Positions 23,164 to 33,968 of a stretch of 64,000 nt of DNA are shown one piece after another. The position numbers and the translations under genes are program-made. Origin of the DNA: Hetaerina americana (lineage: Eukaryota; Arthropoda; Insecta; Odonata; Calopterygidae); the NCBI GenBank assembly GCA_022747635.1, contig JAKTNV010000078.1, forward strand, positions 1,178,001 to 1,242,000. The letters run 5' to 3'. The notes beneath the pieces are model-generated. The model was not told where the DNA came from and did no database searches. It saw nothing but the letters and a program-made list of their open reading frames with translations. Each line of letters starts with the position of its first letter. Positions within the stretch are counted from its first letter, which is position 1.

Positions 23164-23540
23164 GTTCTTTTAGCAGCCGTCGTACAATTAGAAGAACTTG
23201 ATTAAGATAAGAAATAGTAATAACGGAAGTAATTATGACATAATGGAAAAAGTGAAAAAATTGTTCTAATACCTTGGTCGTACAGTGAGCTCGTCAAAGA
23301 ATGAAAATAAAATTGAAAAATAGGATCTAATACGTTTTCTGGGTAGAATGTAAATATATTTAATTTGTAGCTCTCGACTATAACACCCTTAAATTCCTCG
23401 GCCTCCATATAATACCATTATTAGCAGAATGATAACTGATAAATTAGGCTTCTGATAATATTTAGAGTTTATTTTACAAAGTTGGGACAAGACCTCTCGA
23501 AGTATGTATGAGTCCCGTTAATTAGTTTTTCTAATTATTT

Positions 23541-23566
23541 ATTTCTATATGCGTATGTGTGTATAA

Positions 23567-23612
<46 letters not shown>

Positions 23613-23624
23613 TTATTTATTTTA
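23541..23624. repeat. (TA)n / (TTTA)n microsatellite
   Basis: TA repeats are followed by TTTATTTATTTAT. Confidence 0.95.
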
Positions 23625-23887
23625 TAGACGCACATTAGTCACGCAATCTTTATTATAAATAATTTATGTTAGCGTTTTCCTGAATATGTTCTCTTGCAGC
23701 TAATTACTCCAAAAGTACGGTCAAATCATTCCTAAAGGTATCCCTACCACCCCCTGCCACACAACCTTGCCACGGCTTGCGGGATATTGTCTTGATTTAG
23801 AAAAGTATCTAGTTGTGAATTAATTTAAGGTGTTACGAGAGCTTAGTTCGAAATGCAAAATAATCCCAGCCGTGGAAAATTCAGTAC

Positions 23888-23965
23888 GGGACAAAGGATC
23901 CACGCCCGGGCTGAAGAATCGAACCCGCACCCGGTGTGCCCGTATTCCGCCAAGCTACGTGATTC
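23888..23965 (-). repeat. tRNA-like SINE relic
   Basis: On the minus strand TAGCTTGGCGG (A-box-like) lies about 30 bp before GGGTTCGATTC (B box). There is no convincing acceptor stem, so it is not a functional tRNA gene. Confidence 0.5.
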
Positions 23966-23999
23966 TGAAATTTTATTCATCACTGACTAAAAACATGGG

Positions 24000-26900
24000 A
24001 AGTATTTGTCGATAAACATTTCCCTAGTACGTCTGTAAATCTAGTAAAGTAAACCTGCGCCATTACCCTTGTCCACATTTAAGATCCATCGTGTATAATT
24101 GAAGCCGTGCGTAGATCAAAATTATAAAATATTACCAAGTTACATTTAACTTTCGATATCAAACATTTTCATTGAGTCACAACCATAAATGTGCTTGATT
24201 CGAACGCAAAATATCGGGTGAAATATGCAATCTAACGCAGCACTCACTTTCTGTATCTTCAGTTAAAGACATGGAAATATTTCCTTAAATCCTTTTTTTA
24301 TGCTTATAAAAGATGCCTGTTACACTCGTTTAATTAAAATATCTGTAAAATTCCTTCTAAGTAAATTTCAAAACTAAGGTGTTTTAAGTAAATATTTTTA
24401 CTTGATGATACGAGTAAACGTGACGGTAAAATGTAAACAAGACGGTAAGAATGGGGTTTATCACCTTGTAAGCACACTAAATTCAGGTTTCATGAGAGCT
24501 TTATTAATGGAAAGACTAGCACTTAGGCTAAGGAAAACCAAACGCCAGCGGCAAACGTCGACCAGGGGAACGTGTCGCTACATCATCGGAGACGCCTCCG
24601 ATGGAATGGGTGACGAATTATGGTAGGATACCTAGCGACCAATATGTAGGTCACCGAGTAGGGGAATGAGAAATTTCCGAGTGTATACATTATGCTCACA
24701 AGAAGGCGCAAAGAGGCCAGCCCAGGAAGCATCTGATGCATTCCCACGCTTCACTCCCCCACACTCGGTTCCGTCACCGCTCCATGTCACTCACCCGACT
24801 CAACTGCCACCCATCCCTCGAATTCAATATCTTGCTTCCGGCACAACGTACACCCGCCTCTCGATATTCACCGTCGGTCCCGTTTCAAATTTAAATCAAC
24901 GCCGTGTTGATCGTTTTGCAACTCTCCTTGCAGTAGACCTTTCCAATCAGAATTCCTCGCTTACGAAGGCGACATGGGGATTTTTTTCATGGTATGCATT
25001 TTTATTCATGACTGTGAAAAGTTTCAATTCAATATTATCCGGTGAACTCTGGCCCAGATATCTAAGAACCAAAATTATTGTTTTTAAAGGGTACAGAAGT
25101 TGATTTTGTTCTGGAGCGAGGATCAATTTCTTTTTCCAACGTATTCAAGTAGTAATTCCAGTTTAATGAAAGTTAAGAATGATTGAAGTGCCACGAAACG
25201 GCTTGGGTTTTGCAGATATTTGATTCTCGTCGTTGCGTTTCACGCGGAAGTGACTCTTTCAGCAATGTAACCACTGAAACAATGTATAAAACGCTAAATA
25301 TGGAGATTGTATTCAAAGTTTCTTTTACTTTTATACATCTTTTGGTAAGATTATTCACTAATATAATGCTCAGGTTTGTAAGAAGAGGCGTTTTCTGAAG
25401 TTCATTGGCGTGTTCGTTGGATAATATCTAATGTACATGCTAGTAACATGAAATTAAAATCCAATAAAATGTTTTTATTGCAACAGCGCAATATCTTTGG
25501 TATGAGGCATGCCGGAGGAAATATATATACTGGAGCAGAATGATAAAACGTTCAACCTTAAAAAAATTGCACTTAAATGCATACATATTTGTCCTTTTCA
25601 AAAAATATAACGATTGATAAAAAACAAAAGAGAGAATTTTCACCCAAATTAGAATTTCGGTATTCAACGGAACATCAAAGAATCTTTAAAGAAATAATTT
25701 TTCTATTAATTTTTCAACAATAATAGCTCCTTTTACGTATACGAAGAACAAATATATTTGATTCAACTATTCGTTCCTAAGGTACACCATAACAGTAGTT
25801 TCCAATATGTTAATCTAGATTATCAATCCTTCTGAATGCCCATCAAATCCATAAATGTTGCACAGCGAAAAACAAATGTTAAAGCGAAAACATTCAATCG
25901 AAATTTGTATAAGTGTTGTAAACTTTCATCATGCTCTGCATATTTGATCACCAATCATACTTGTAGATAAAAAGTATATCCTACCTCTGGAAATACATTA
26001 CTTCCCTATTCGTTAGTTGCTTAATTGAAATTTTTGCATCTTAAATCTCAACTATTTCAGCAAGAAAGTTCACCATGTGTCTCAGACCAGTCTGTTTTTA
26101 CCTTTTATTGAAAGTTGCAACGAAATTTTAATGCTCTGAATTTTAATAATCTAATCCTTTAAAAATTGAATGACGTTCATATACCTGTACCTTGCAGTTT
26201 CTTTACAGCTACCTAGATTTCATATTTGAATAGAATTAGCGTATTTTTAAGTCTTGAGGTTTTTGCATGAAATCAAAGTTTTCATACAATGTTGCTACAT
26301 GTGAATTTCAATGATTCTCTTTCGATTTCCAAAACAATGAGCTTCGACAATCAGAAAATTGAGAATCAAATCTGTACTCTTCTAGATACAGTTCAGCCTC
26401 GAATGCTCCCAACGGATGACTGGTTAATTAATTCTTTCATCTTCACCGGGCCATTACGATTTCACCCTTTATCGAGTTACAGGTCTCTGCGTTCAAAATG
26501 TTCACTCGTCATTCGCGTCGTTTCGAAAACGCAGCCGTGAGTTATTGGCTTTCCGTTTCGCCTACCTCACATTGGCTCGCATCATTCATTCTAGAGTAGT
26601 TTCCCTTCGACCGGTTGCTCTCTCCTCTTGCACTCCTTTTCCCAACACTTTTTTCACTCCGCACCAATCAATAGCCGAATCATGCCCACGTGGGGCACCA
26701 TAACCTGCTAAAAACACTATTTATAAATAATTTTATTAAGAAGCTATGAACATCGTCATGATCAGCTTATTATAAGTATATAGGTACGCGCTTGAATCTT
26801 ACTGTTATCAATCTCTAAGTATGAATTTTTGACACTAGCACAATTATATGGTATACTCTCTTTGAGAAAATTTAAAGCAGTTATTCTCACAGACTACTTA

Positions 26901-27530
26901 CGGGGGTTATCTTTTCGAGGTGGATGCCGATTGATATGATTATTGCATTATCCAAATAGGTCGTCAAATCAGGATTCTGTTTACCATTTTTTGCAGACGT
27001 GTGCACTTATGTTTGAGAAAACATTGATGAGAATAAGTTCATACTTACGCAAAAAACGAGCACTATTATCTCAGATATCTGACGGCAATAAGTGGAAGAA
27101 GAGTACTTGAAACATTTAGAAATAATTCCCAGAATGGCAAATCTGGGTGAAAAGACTGATGTTATAAAATAATCGAGATCTGTGTCCTTTTTTCAATTAG
27201 TCAAACACTTCAAACAATTTGCAAACTATGCGTGTATTATTTACAAAATAGAAGAAAAAAGGAAGGGCTTAAAGAAAGTTTTCTGTCCAATTTCTCCTAA
27301 TGCAATCAAACTCAAACTGGGGGAGTAACTTCTTTCATGGAGAAGGAACGATCAATTTTCATACATTTCTTTGCCCATTTATTGATCTCCTTGACTATGC
27401 ACGCCGCCCGTTGACTAATTAGTATTTCCCGTACAACACGGGATACGTGGAAACGGTCTGCATCTCTTAAAGAAAATCTTAATAAATTTAGGTCACTTCC
27501 GGCACACATACAAGTTATACCCCCTCTCAA
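24000..27530. other. AT-rich non-coding stretch
   Basis: No gene could be supported. A GC-richer patch at 24500-24920 contains only low-confidence frames. Confidence 0.4.
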
Positions 27531-27539
27531 AGAGCGCGC

Positions 27540-28060
27540 CTTCGACAAACGTGATACTTCGGCTGCAACGGAGCAAGAGGAATGGGAGAATGAGGGAAAG
27601 TGAAGAAGTTAGGGGGAGGGGAATACATAAATGCCCAATTTTTACGTGCAAGTGTCCCCCTCCTTGAAAACACGAAGCGGTGTAGGTGTGTGAGCATTGC
27701 CAATCCTAATACGCCAATTGGACGGGAGTGGAACAGAGAGCATGTGTTTTCTTTCTGTTCTCTTTCGTGCATGGCTGTGAGTAAGGGGGTAGGAAATGAA
27801 ACCCTTTGCTACTCTCAAGTACATCCGGCAGATACTTCCCGTCAAAAGTGCTTCCCTGAAAACAAATGCCGGATGCACAATGCTTGTACGCGAAACACAG
27901 AGTGAAGTAAATGAAACATGAAAGAGAGAATTGAGAAGGCAAAGTTTACGTACGAAAGGGGAAAAGCGTGTGAGGGCATGAATGTAAAAAGGGTCAAAAA
28001 GCTGGAAGGGATTTGGGTGGGAAGTACAGAGACATGGGGAGTGGATAGCGATTTTTATTT
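27540..28060. other. Purine-rich patch
   Basis: The + strand is G/A-biased (GAATGGGAGAATGAGGG, AGGGGGAGGGG). Overlapping frames on both strands are not recognisable. Confidence 0.4.
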
Positions 28061-28229
28061 AGCTTCGTTTTTGGCGAATAATTTCCACTTTAACGCTCCA
28101 TTTGGTAATAAAACCCAAGGCTGTTTCCAGTTCGCAACGTCCGCCTTCCTTTTCGATCCTTTATACGCGAATAACAACGGCTTCTCGCTCCGTACCCACC
28201 GAGAAAAATATCCAAATTGACCTTTTACG

Positions 28230-29835
28230 TCGCTCTAATCCTAAAGGTTAACGCTTCGTTGATAAATTATGCGTCCACTGAAATTTTTTCATCATATTTT
28301 GTATCTTTGTGATCATAAATGGGAAATCCCGAGACGATGAATGACAAAATGAACAATGATGTAAGGACTTTCTTTAAATATAATGCTAGCAAATATGCCA
28401 TGCTATATTGCGGGACTATAAGCTTGCTGTTTAAATAATAACACCCTTTTCTTTTTGGGATGTTAATAAATTTTTACGTAACTGGATGCGTTCCACGACT
28501 ATGTCTCACCAGGCTTATTACATTACCTAAATGAAGAGGAGCATCATGGATCAACAAGTAGTTTCCCAAATGCTCCGCTCGTGAAGTTAATGCCAAGAAG
28601 TAATAATATATCCTTTCTCATTTGTCTAATTACCTTCGCATTTCCCGTCACAAAATGTCCTCTTTAAATAATTTAGGTACCAGAAAAATGAATGAAGATC
28701 CGTGCATTCATTTCTTATTTTCTTTATAAAATGAGATTTTTTCAATGTGTATTGCAGAGTGTATTTTATTGTCTTGTCCATAAAAAAATTGATAGCTAAA
28801 ATATCGATCGTGATTCTTCACGTTTTTATAAATAGTTTTTAACTTTTTATTACGTGCTACATGTAATCATTCATAACAAGTCTTAATATATGATTAATGA
28901 TAAATGTTATAAAAGAGACTTTTTATTTCTAAATTAGTATAAAGTTTTATTTTTATATTGCTAATACCTAGAAAAATTATCCAATTCGGTAATATAATAT
29001 AGTATTGGGAAAAATGTTTAAATGTAGTTGTAGAAAATAGTGTATACAGAACTTAGGAACCTATTGCTACTATAATCTTTCAGTTTTGATCGAAAAGGTC
29101 GATAAAACACGCAAAATATCTCAAGTGAAGCATCAATGCGTTTGAGTTGAGGGATAGATACCTACACTGTCAAATTCAAGGGCTCGTCCTTTCCTCGCAA
29201 GATACGCAAACAACAGAAAATATTCATGGAAGAAAATCCTGAGCGCTCAACAGAAATTGGCCTTACTTTAATTGTTTTCATGACAGATTTTGATTGTGCC
29301 AAGAACGCCCTGGTGAATAATAAATGTTGAAGTAACAAATATTTGAATTATTTAGAGTATGTATTTTATAATGAAAGTAATGAATTTTGTATTACTCTCA
29401 CATGGATGCCGATATTTAATTGAGAGGAATATTCCCCAATCACTGGATTATCCTACAGATGAAAATGGATTTGTAATTAATTAAGTTTAAATCAAAGAAA
29501 ATTTAGCACTAATGCATTGATTGAAAAGGTAATAAAATTCAAAGAGAATTTTTCGTGCTCCGACGTATCAGAATGAAACGCTTTATAAAAAGTGTCAACC
29601 TTGAGTGATTTTTATTCAAATATAGGCACAAGTCCCTATCCTTTTTAGTATAAGTCTATGAAATCTAATAAGCGTTTCTAGCATTCAATAATCGCGGTTC
29701 GAACATAGGTTCCTCACGTTGATATTTTACTTTAGACAGTGCTCAACCTTATAGCAATTAAGATAAAATTGCCATACCTATAGATTGCAAACATGTATGC
29801 CTTTTTTCAACCGTCTTCATCTACTTGCATTTCAG
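28230..29835. other. AT-rich, probably intron upstream of the channel exon
   Basis: No coding signal. It ends in the pyrimidine-rich acceptor tract before 29836. Confidence 0.5.
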
Positions 29836-29988
29836 ATGTACCGCCTTGTCGACTACTACTACATGGTGGAGTCGCGCACAGTTTATCCCAACCTATGGCG
29901 AGTAGTCAACCTTGTTCACATCTTACTTATTCTTGCCCATTGGTTTGGATGCTTCTACTATTTACTTTCTGAAGCCGAAGGATTTCAG
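29836..29988 (+). CDS. Cngl: Cyclic nucleotide-gated channel subunit, S5-region exon
   Basis: This exon is part of a cyclic nucleotide-gated cation channel, a plasma-membrane protein opened by cGMP or cAMP. It is 153 nt (51 codons) in phase 0, preceded by a TTTCAG acceptor with a pyrimidine-rich tract and followed by CAG|GTAAGT. It encodes MYRLVDYYYMVESRTVYPN (S4-S5 linker), then LWRVVNLVHILLILAHWFGC, the S5 helix, and ends in LLSEAEGFQ at the outer turret. The S5 HW-x-x-C/A pattern and the ESRT-x-YPN linker are typical of CNG alpha-like subunits. The next exon continues the frame exactly. The ATG at its first codon is internal to the protein, not a start. Assignment to the insect Cngl-type paralogue rather than CngA/CngB is from memory of the family and less certain than the CNG call. 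Confidence 0.9.
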
Positions 29989-30401
29989 GTAAGTCTCATG
30001 TTAAAAAACACCGAAGCATGTCACCACAGGTATATAGGAAGTGTGAGACTGTGATGGAATTATTACCTTGATTCATAAAAATAAATAACCACAAATAAAA
30101 TTAATAAATTTTTGATGCATTAAGTAATTTGAAATAAAGTTAAGTAATTTTCCCGCTTTTGTTTTAAGTTTATTTATATTGGTAGTCAAACAAATAGAAT
30201 GAGGAGACGAAAAGCAATATTAGAGTAATGATGTGCGTTTCCTAAAAAGCTAACTTCCCCTTAATTGTTATTATCTTTCCTCCAAGCTCCTGTTTAATTA
30301 TACTCTTATCCATTATGTTTATCCTTAAGCCTAATATGTCATGTATTGCACCCTGTCTCGCTCAGTGACAATAAGCAACATCCAGTGTAAACGAACAGAA
30401 A

Positions 30402-30713
30402 GGGGATCGAGATGGTGCGGGGGCTAACGTACTGGCTTCCCACCCTGAGGGCGCGGGTTCAAATCCCGGCGGTGTTGAATATTTTTCAGAGGTATCTCGA
30501 TCCCTACTTGAGGTGCTTTGTGGAGGGCACTTTGAGTGAGTACGCCGTCCGTCGGATGGGACGTTAAGCCGCGGACCCCTTGGCGCCTTTCGTAAAGAGT
30601 AGGCTAATGCCGACGCCGGGTTTCTCTCCACCCTTCATCCTTTCCGGTCCTTCCCCTATGGCGCAAATGACCTTAGCTGTCGGTCGCCTCCCCTCAAAAC
30701 TACTACTACTACT
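30402..30713 (+). repeat. tRNA-derived SINE, copy 1
   Basis: A 312 bp retroposon with a tRNA-like head: A-box region GGTGCGGGGGCTAACG and a perfect B box GGTTCAAATCC (30456-30466). The middle carries GGATGGGACGTTAAG, a motif common in arthropod SINEs. The tail is (CTA)n. It is flanked by the duplication ACGAACAGAAA (30391-30401 and 30714-30724). It is about 98-99% identical to 57091-57399. The minus-strand frames inside it are not genes. Confidence 0.95.
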
Positions 30714-30729
30714 ACGAACAGAAATGAGC

Positions 30730-31998
30730 GGCAAAGTTAGCAAAATATCTTTCATGACTTTTTTAAAAAATTTACTGGACCTCCGCTTCAGATTTTCTGA
30801 ATAAATGTATTTTCATTCATTCCGATCAAACTTCTTGGTCTCAGTCAATTATTTTATTTTTCCCATTTATCCCTGACCGTAAATTTATAAACAAAATACT
30901 TAAACCTGCAGCCTTTTCTTAGTAATTTTGTTGTTTATACTACCTAATTTGTGACATTTTCATAAGATTTCTTTCTGATTAGATGGCACGAGTACATCAC
31001 TAAATGCACTAAATTTGTCGATTTTGAGTAACTATATGGCTTTACGATAGGTAAATTAGTTCATTTTACAAGAGAGAAAAACAGAAAAAAGAGCTCAAAA
31101 GTCAAATTTTAATTTTATCATTCCGAAAGAAAAGTGCAAATATTGTTGAATTAAATTCTTTCGAATGGAATTGGAATGTGTCTTACCAACTTTCGCAAAC
31201 TGGTAAATGGCAAACTGGCTTTCAGTGCAAGGGGGTGAAAGAAATTTAAAATCTACCTCTGGCATAGGAACATGACAGACATACCAGCAGGGGTGTTTGG
31301 AAATGAAAGGAAAAAAATGACCACATGAAATTATTTGAAGTGCACTCGATCGACCTCATTCACTTCCTATAGGGCCATGTGTATTGGAAAAGTTTTGAGA
31401 ATGCCGTCATTCCGCAACGGTCGGGGTCTGATGTACTAAAAACATCTTATATCTTGAGTGAGTGGAAATAAATGTCATTGAGGATATTGAGTAGACACAT
31501 AAAGAAAAAATTAATATCGGATAGTGACATAAGTGAAAAATAAATTATTACGCATGCCAAAACCAGCAGTGTAAAAATGTAAGAAAGTCAACAAAAAGAT
31601 TTCAGCATAAAAAATGATATCGTATTGTTTACACTTGGACGTTGAAATCCCTAGTTGGATGTATTTTTTATAACTTTCCTCAAGTCGTGTCTCCATATTC
31701 ATGAAATGAAAGCATTCCAATGCGCTGTTGTTTTGCTATCATGCTATTTGATTGTGTGTTTTTATTTAGCGGTCTTTATAAATAACTAAGCAAATATTCG
31801 AATACAGTTAAATATATCATTCATAAAACCAGGCCCAAAATAATATTTAGTCACAATTCTGCTTATCAAGATGACTCAGTCCGGAAAATCAATTCCTTGT
31901 TCCTCTATGAAAACAGATACTTGTGTATTCCATCAGGGGATGGTTTTAGCGACTGACTTAAGTTATTTAAAAATATCTTATCTGGTTTATAATCTATA
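30730..31998. other. Intronic non-coding sequence
   Basis: AT-rich sequence within the channel intron; nothing further is seen. Confidence 0.5.
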
Positions 31999-32028
31999 CA
32001 GGGTTCGTCCGGAAAATAAGTGTACTGA
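31999..32028 (+). repeat. mariner B left terminal inverted repeat
   Basis: Thirty bases starting CAGGGTTCGTCCGG, identical to the reverse complement of 33285-33314. Confidence 0.96.
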
Positions 32029-32194
32029 TTTTTTCCCGCCGCTCCAGGCGCGCCCAGCACCGCTCTGATGGGCTGCGATTGGAGGGGGGTATGTTGGCAA
32101 GCGACGCTGAAAAAGGCAGTCGGCTCTGAGCTGTGGTGTAGTGAGGAGCTCTGTTAACGCGAACCTCCACGCTCGACCCACGTCACGGAACGCG

Positions 32195-33244
32195 ATGCCG
32201 AAGTTTTTGGAGCAGCGTTATTCCATCAAATTTGCGGTAAAGCTTGGGAAATCGTCTACCGAAACTGTCGGTATGATTAACCAGGCTTACGGGGAGTCAG
32301 CCATGTCCAGAAACATGATCTTTCGGTGGCACAAGATGTTCGTGGAGGGCAGAGAAGAGGTCGACGACGAACCACGGCCTGGACGCCCATCAACGACACT
32401 CACCGACGAAAATGTGCGAAAAGTTCGCGATGTACTGAACTCTGATCGTCGTCTTAGTGTTCGGATGATAGCAGAGCAGTGTAATGTGCCAAAAACAATA
32501 GTGCACGAGATTATTAGGCACCAATTACAAATGCGAAAAATTTGTGCAAAGTTGGTGCAGAAAGTGCTCAGTGATGATCAAAGACTCAATCGTTTGGAAA
32601 TCGCGACACAACTTGCGGATCACTGCAAAAATGATCCACATTTTTTAGAGATCGTTTTTTCGGGTGACGAGACGTGGATCTTTGAGTACGACCCGGAGTC
32701 GAAGAGACAAAGTGCGGAGTGGCACACCCCATCATCACCCCGTCAAAAGAAAGCTCGCATGAGCAAATCTCGGATCAAGGCGATGCTCATTGTCTTTTTT
32801 GACAAAAGGGGAGTCGTCCACTACGAATTTGTACCTGAACGACAAACTGTAAATGCTGCATTTTACGTCCAAGTGCTCGACAGGCTTCGAAAACGAGTCG
32901 CCCGCGTCCGGCCGGCGATCAAAAACATCTGGCGGCTGCATCACGACAATGCGCCGTCTCACACCGCGCTTGTCGTGTCGGACTTCTTGGCCAAGCACGG
33001 CGTGGCAACGCTGCCGCACCCGCCCTACAGCCCGGACTTGGCACCACCGGACTTCTTTCTGTTCCCGAAGATAAAGAGGAGTTTGAAAGGAACGCGATAC
33101 GGGACTTTGGACGCCGTCAAAGAGGCCGTGACGACGTGTCTTCGAGAGGTTCCCGATGATGCCTTCGCGGGAGCGTTCCAGGAATGGGAACGCCGCTGGA
33201 ACAAGTGTATCGACTCACAAGGGTCCTATTTTGAGGAATATTAG
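32195..33244 (+). CDS. mariner transposase, intact
   Basis: This DDD transposase binds the element ends and performs cut-and-paste transposition in the nucleus. I start it at the ATG at 32195 (MPKFLEQRYSIKF), giving 349 codons, the usual mariner size. The frame is open 18 codons further upstream, but that extension does not resemble the family. The N-terminal half has two helix-turn-helix units (about residues 5-110) with DEPRPGRPS between them. Catalytic Asp 1 is in SGDETWIFEYD, Asp 2 in LHHDNAPSH and Asp 3 in YSPDLAPPDFFLF, with exactly 34 residues between the second and third (D34D). The C-terminus reads WNKCIDSQGSYFEEY. There is no stop, frameshift or missing catalytic residue. The 3' half is markedly GC-rich compared with the surrounding AT-rich intron. 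Confidence 0.96.
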   Translation: MPKFLEQRYSIKFAVKLGKSSTETVGMINQAYGESAMSRNMIFRWHKMFVEGREEVDDEPRPGRPSTTLTDENVRKVRDVLNSDRRLSVRMIAEQCNVPKTIVHEIIRHQLQMRKICAKLVQKVLSDDQRLNRLEIATQLADHCKNDPHFLEIVFSGDETWIFEYDPESKRQSAEWHTPSSPRQKKARMSKSRIKAMLIVFFDKRGVVHYEFVPERQTVNAAFYVQVLDRLRKRVARVRPAIKNIWRLHHDNAPSHTALVVSDFLAKHGVATLPHPPYSPDLAPPDFFLFPKIKRSLKGTRYGTLDAVKEAVTTCLREVPDDAFAGAFQEWERRWNKCIDSQGSYFEEY

Positions 33245-33284
33245 CTTAAGATATGTAAAAGTGTAATACATTTTTTTTCTGAGC

Positions 33285-33314
33285 TCAGTACACTTATTTT
33301 CCGGACGAACCCTG
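33285..33314 (-). repeat. mariner B right terminal inverted repeat
   Basis: Ends TTTTCCGGACGAACCCTG directly before TA; perfect partner of the left end. Confidence 0.96.
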
Positions 33315-33482
33315 TATAATCTCAATAAAATATTTTATTATTTTACAAACCACTTCTAAGTTTTGATTACAAGTTTTTGGTTCTCAAAAGTGCTAATAAT
33401 TCACAATTCTTTATATATGTTATGATTACATTTGCTATGAAATATATTATTACATTATTTCAAGGTAGGTCCTCTAGACCTC

Positions 33483-33507
33483 TACCTATCTATCTATCTA
33501 TCTCTAT
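33483..33507. repeat. (CTAT)n microsatellite
   Basis: About six imperfect CTAT units within the channel intron. Confidence 0.85.
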
Positions 33508-33834
33508 ATCGGAAACAATTTTAAGCCTATTTTAGATTGAATGATAAAAACACTAGGATGTGAGCTCCCCGGTTATTAAAATGGTATTTTTAAACTCTCT
33601 TAATTATCCAATTGAAATTTAGTATCTTAACATACGTTTCCGGACCAACTAAAATTACGAGTAAGTTTGAATGAATATTGTCCTGATAAATCGGAATCTT
33701 CATCCTATTTCTCTCATATTAAAATTTTCCCGTTCTAAAGAATCTATAAGTGAGATTTTCTTAATTTAATTTTCAATCTCAATTCAATAATCTTTACTTC
33801 ATATTCCTATTTTTATTCACTTTTTAATCTTCAG

Positions 33835-33968
33835 GGTGACTGGGTGTATCCACATCGCTTGGAAGGTGACTATGCTACTCTAACTCGCAAGTATCTCGGA
33901 TCCCTCTACTGGTCAACGCTCACTTTAACGACTATTGGAGATCTACCAACTCCAGAAACTAATGCCGA
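33835..33968 (+). CDS. Cngl: Cyclic nucleotide-gated channel subunit, pore exon
   Basis: This exon continues the frame of 29836-29988. It is 134 nt, starts in phase 0 after CTTCAG and ends with two bases of a codon before GTAAGTAC (GA|GTAAGT, phase 2). It encodes GDWVYPHRLEGDYATLTRK in the turret, then YLGSLYWSTLTLTTIGDLPT, the pore helix and selectivity filter, and PETNAE at the start of S6. The YWSTLTLTTIG block is diagnostic of CNG channels. The filter Asp (GDLP), where vertebrate CNGA has Glu (GETP), is what I associate with the insect Cngl type. The S6, C-linker and cyclic-nucleotide-binding exons expected next are not visible and may lie beyond the window. Confidence 0.93.

Larger units (their letters stand above)
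31999..33314 (+). mobile_element. mariner element B, apparently intact (1316 bp)
   Basis: A complete mariner flanked by TA (31997-31998 and 33315-33316), with perfect 30 bp terminal inverted repeats starting CAGGGTTCGTCCGGAAAATA. It carries one uninterrupted transposase gene. It sits in the sense direction inside the channel intron. Perfect ends and an intact gene make it the best candidate for an active element in the window. Confidence 0.97.
29989..33834 (+). other. Cngl: Phase-0 intron of the channel gene
   Basis: It begins GTAAGT and ends TTTTTAATCTTCAG. It contains a SINE (30402-30713) and a mariner (31999-33314), both in the gene's orientation. Without these two insertions the intron would be about 2.2 kb. 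Confidence 0.88.

Noticed and set aside
23888..23965. Possible tRNA gene
   Set aside because: A- and B-box-like motifs are present, but no acceptor stem pairs around them, so I treat it as a SINE relic.
30362..30804. Open frames on both strands, also repeated at 57087-57487
   Set aside because: They lie in the two SINE copies. They are identical because the SINE is repeated, not because a gene is conserved.
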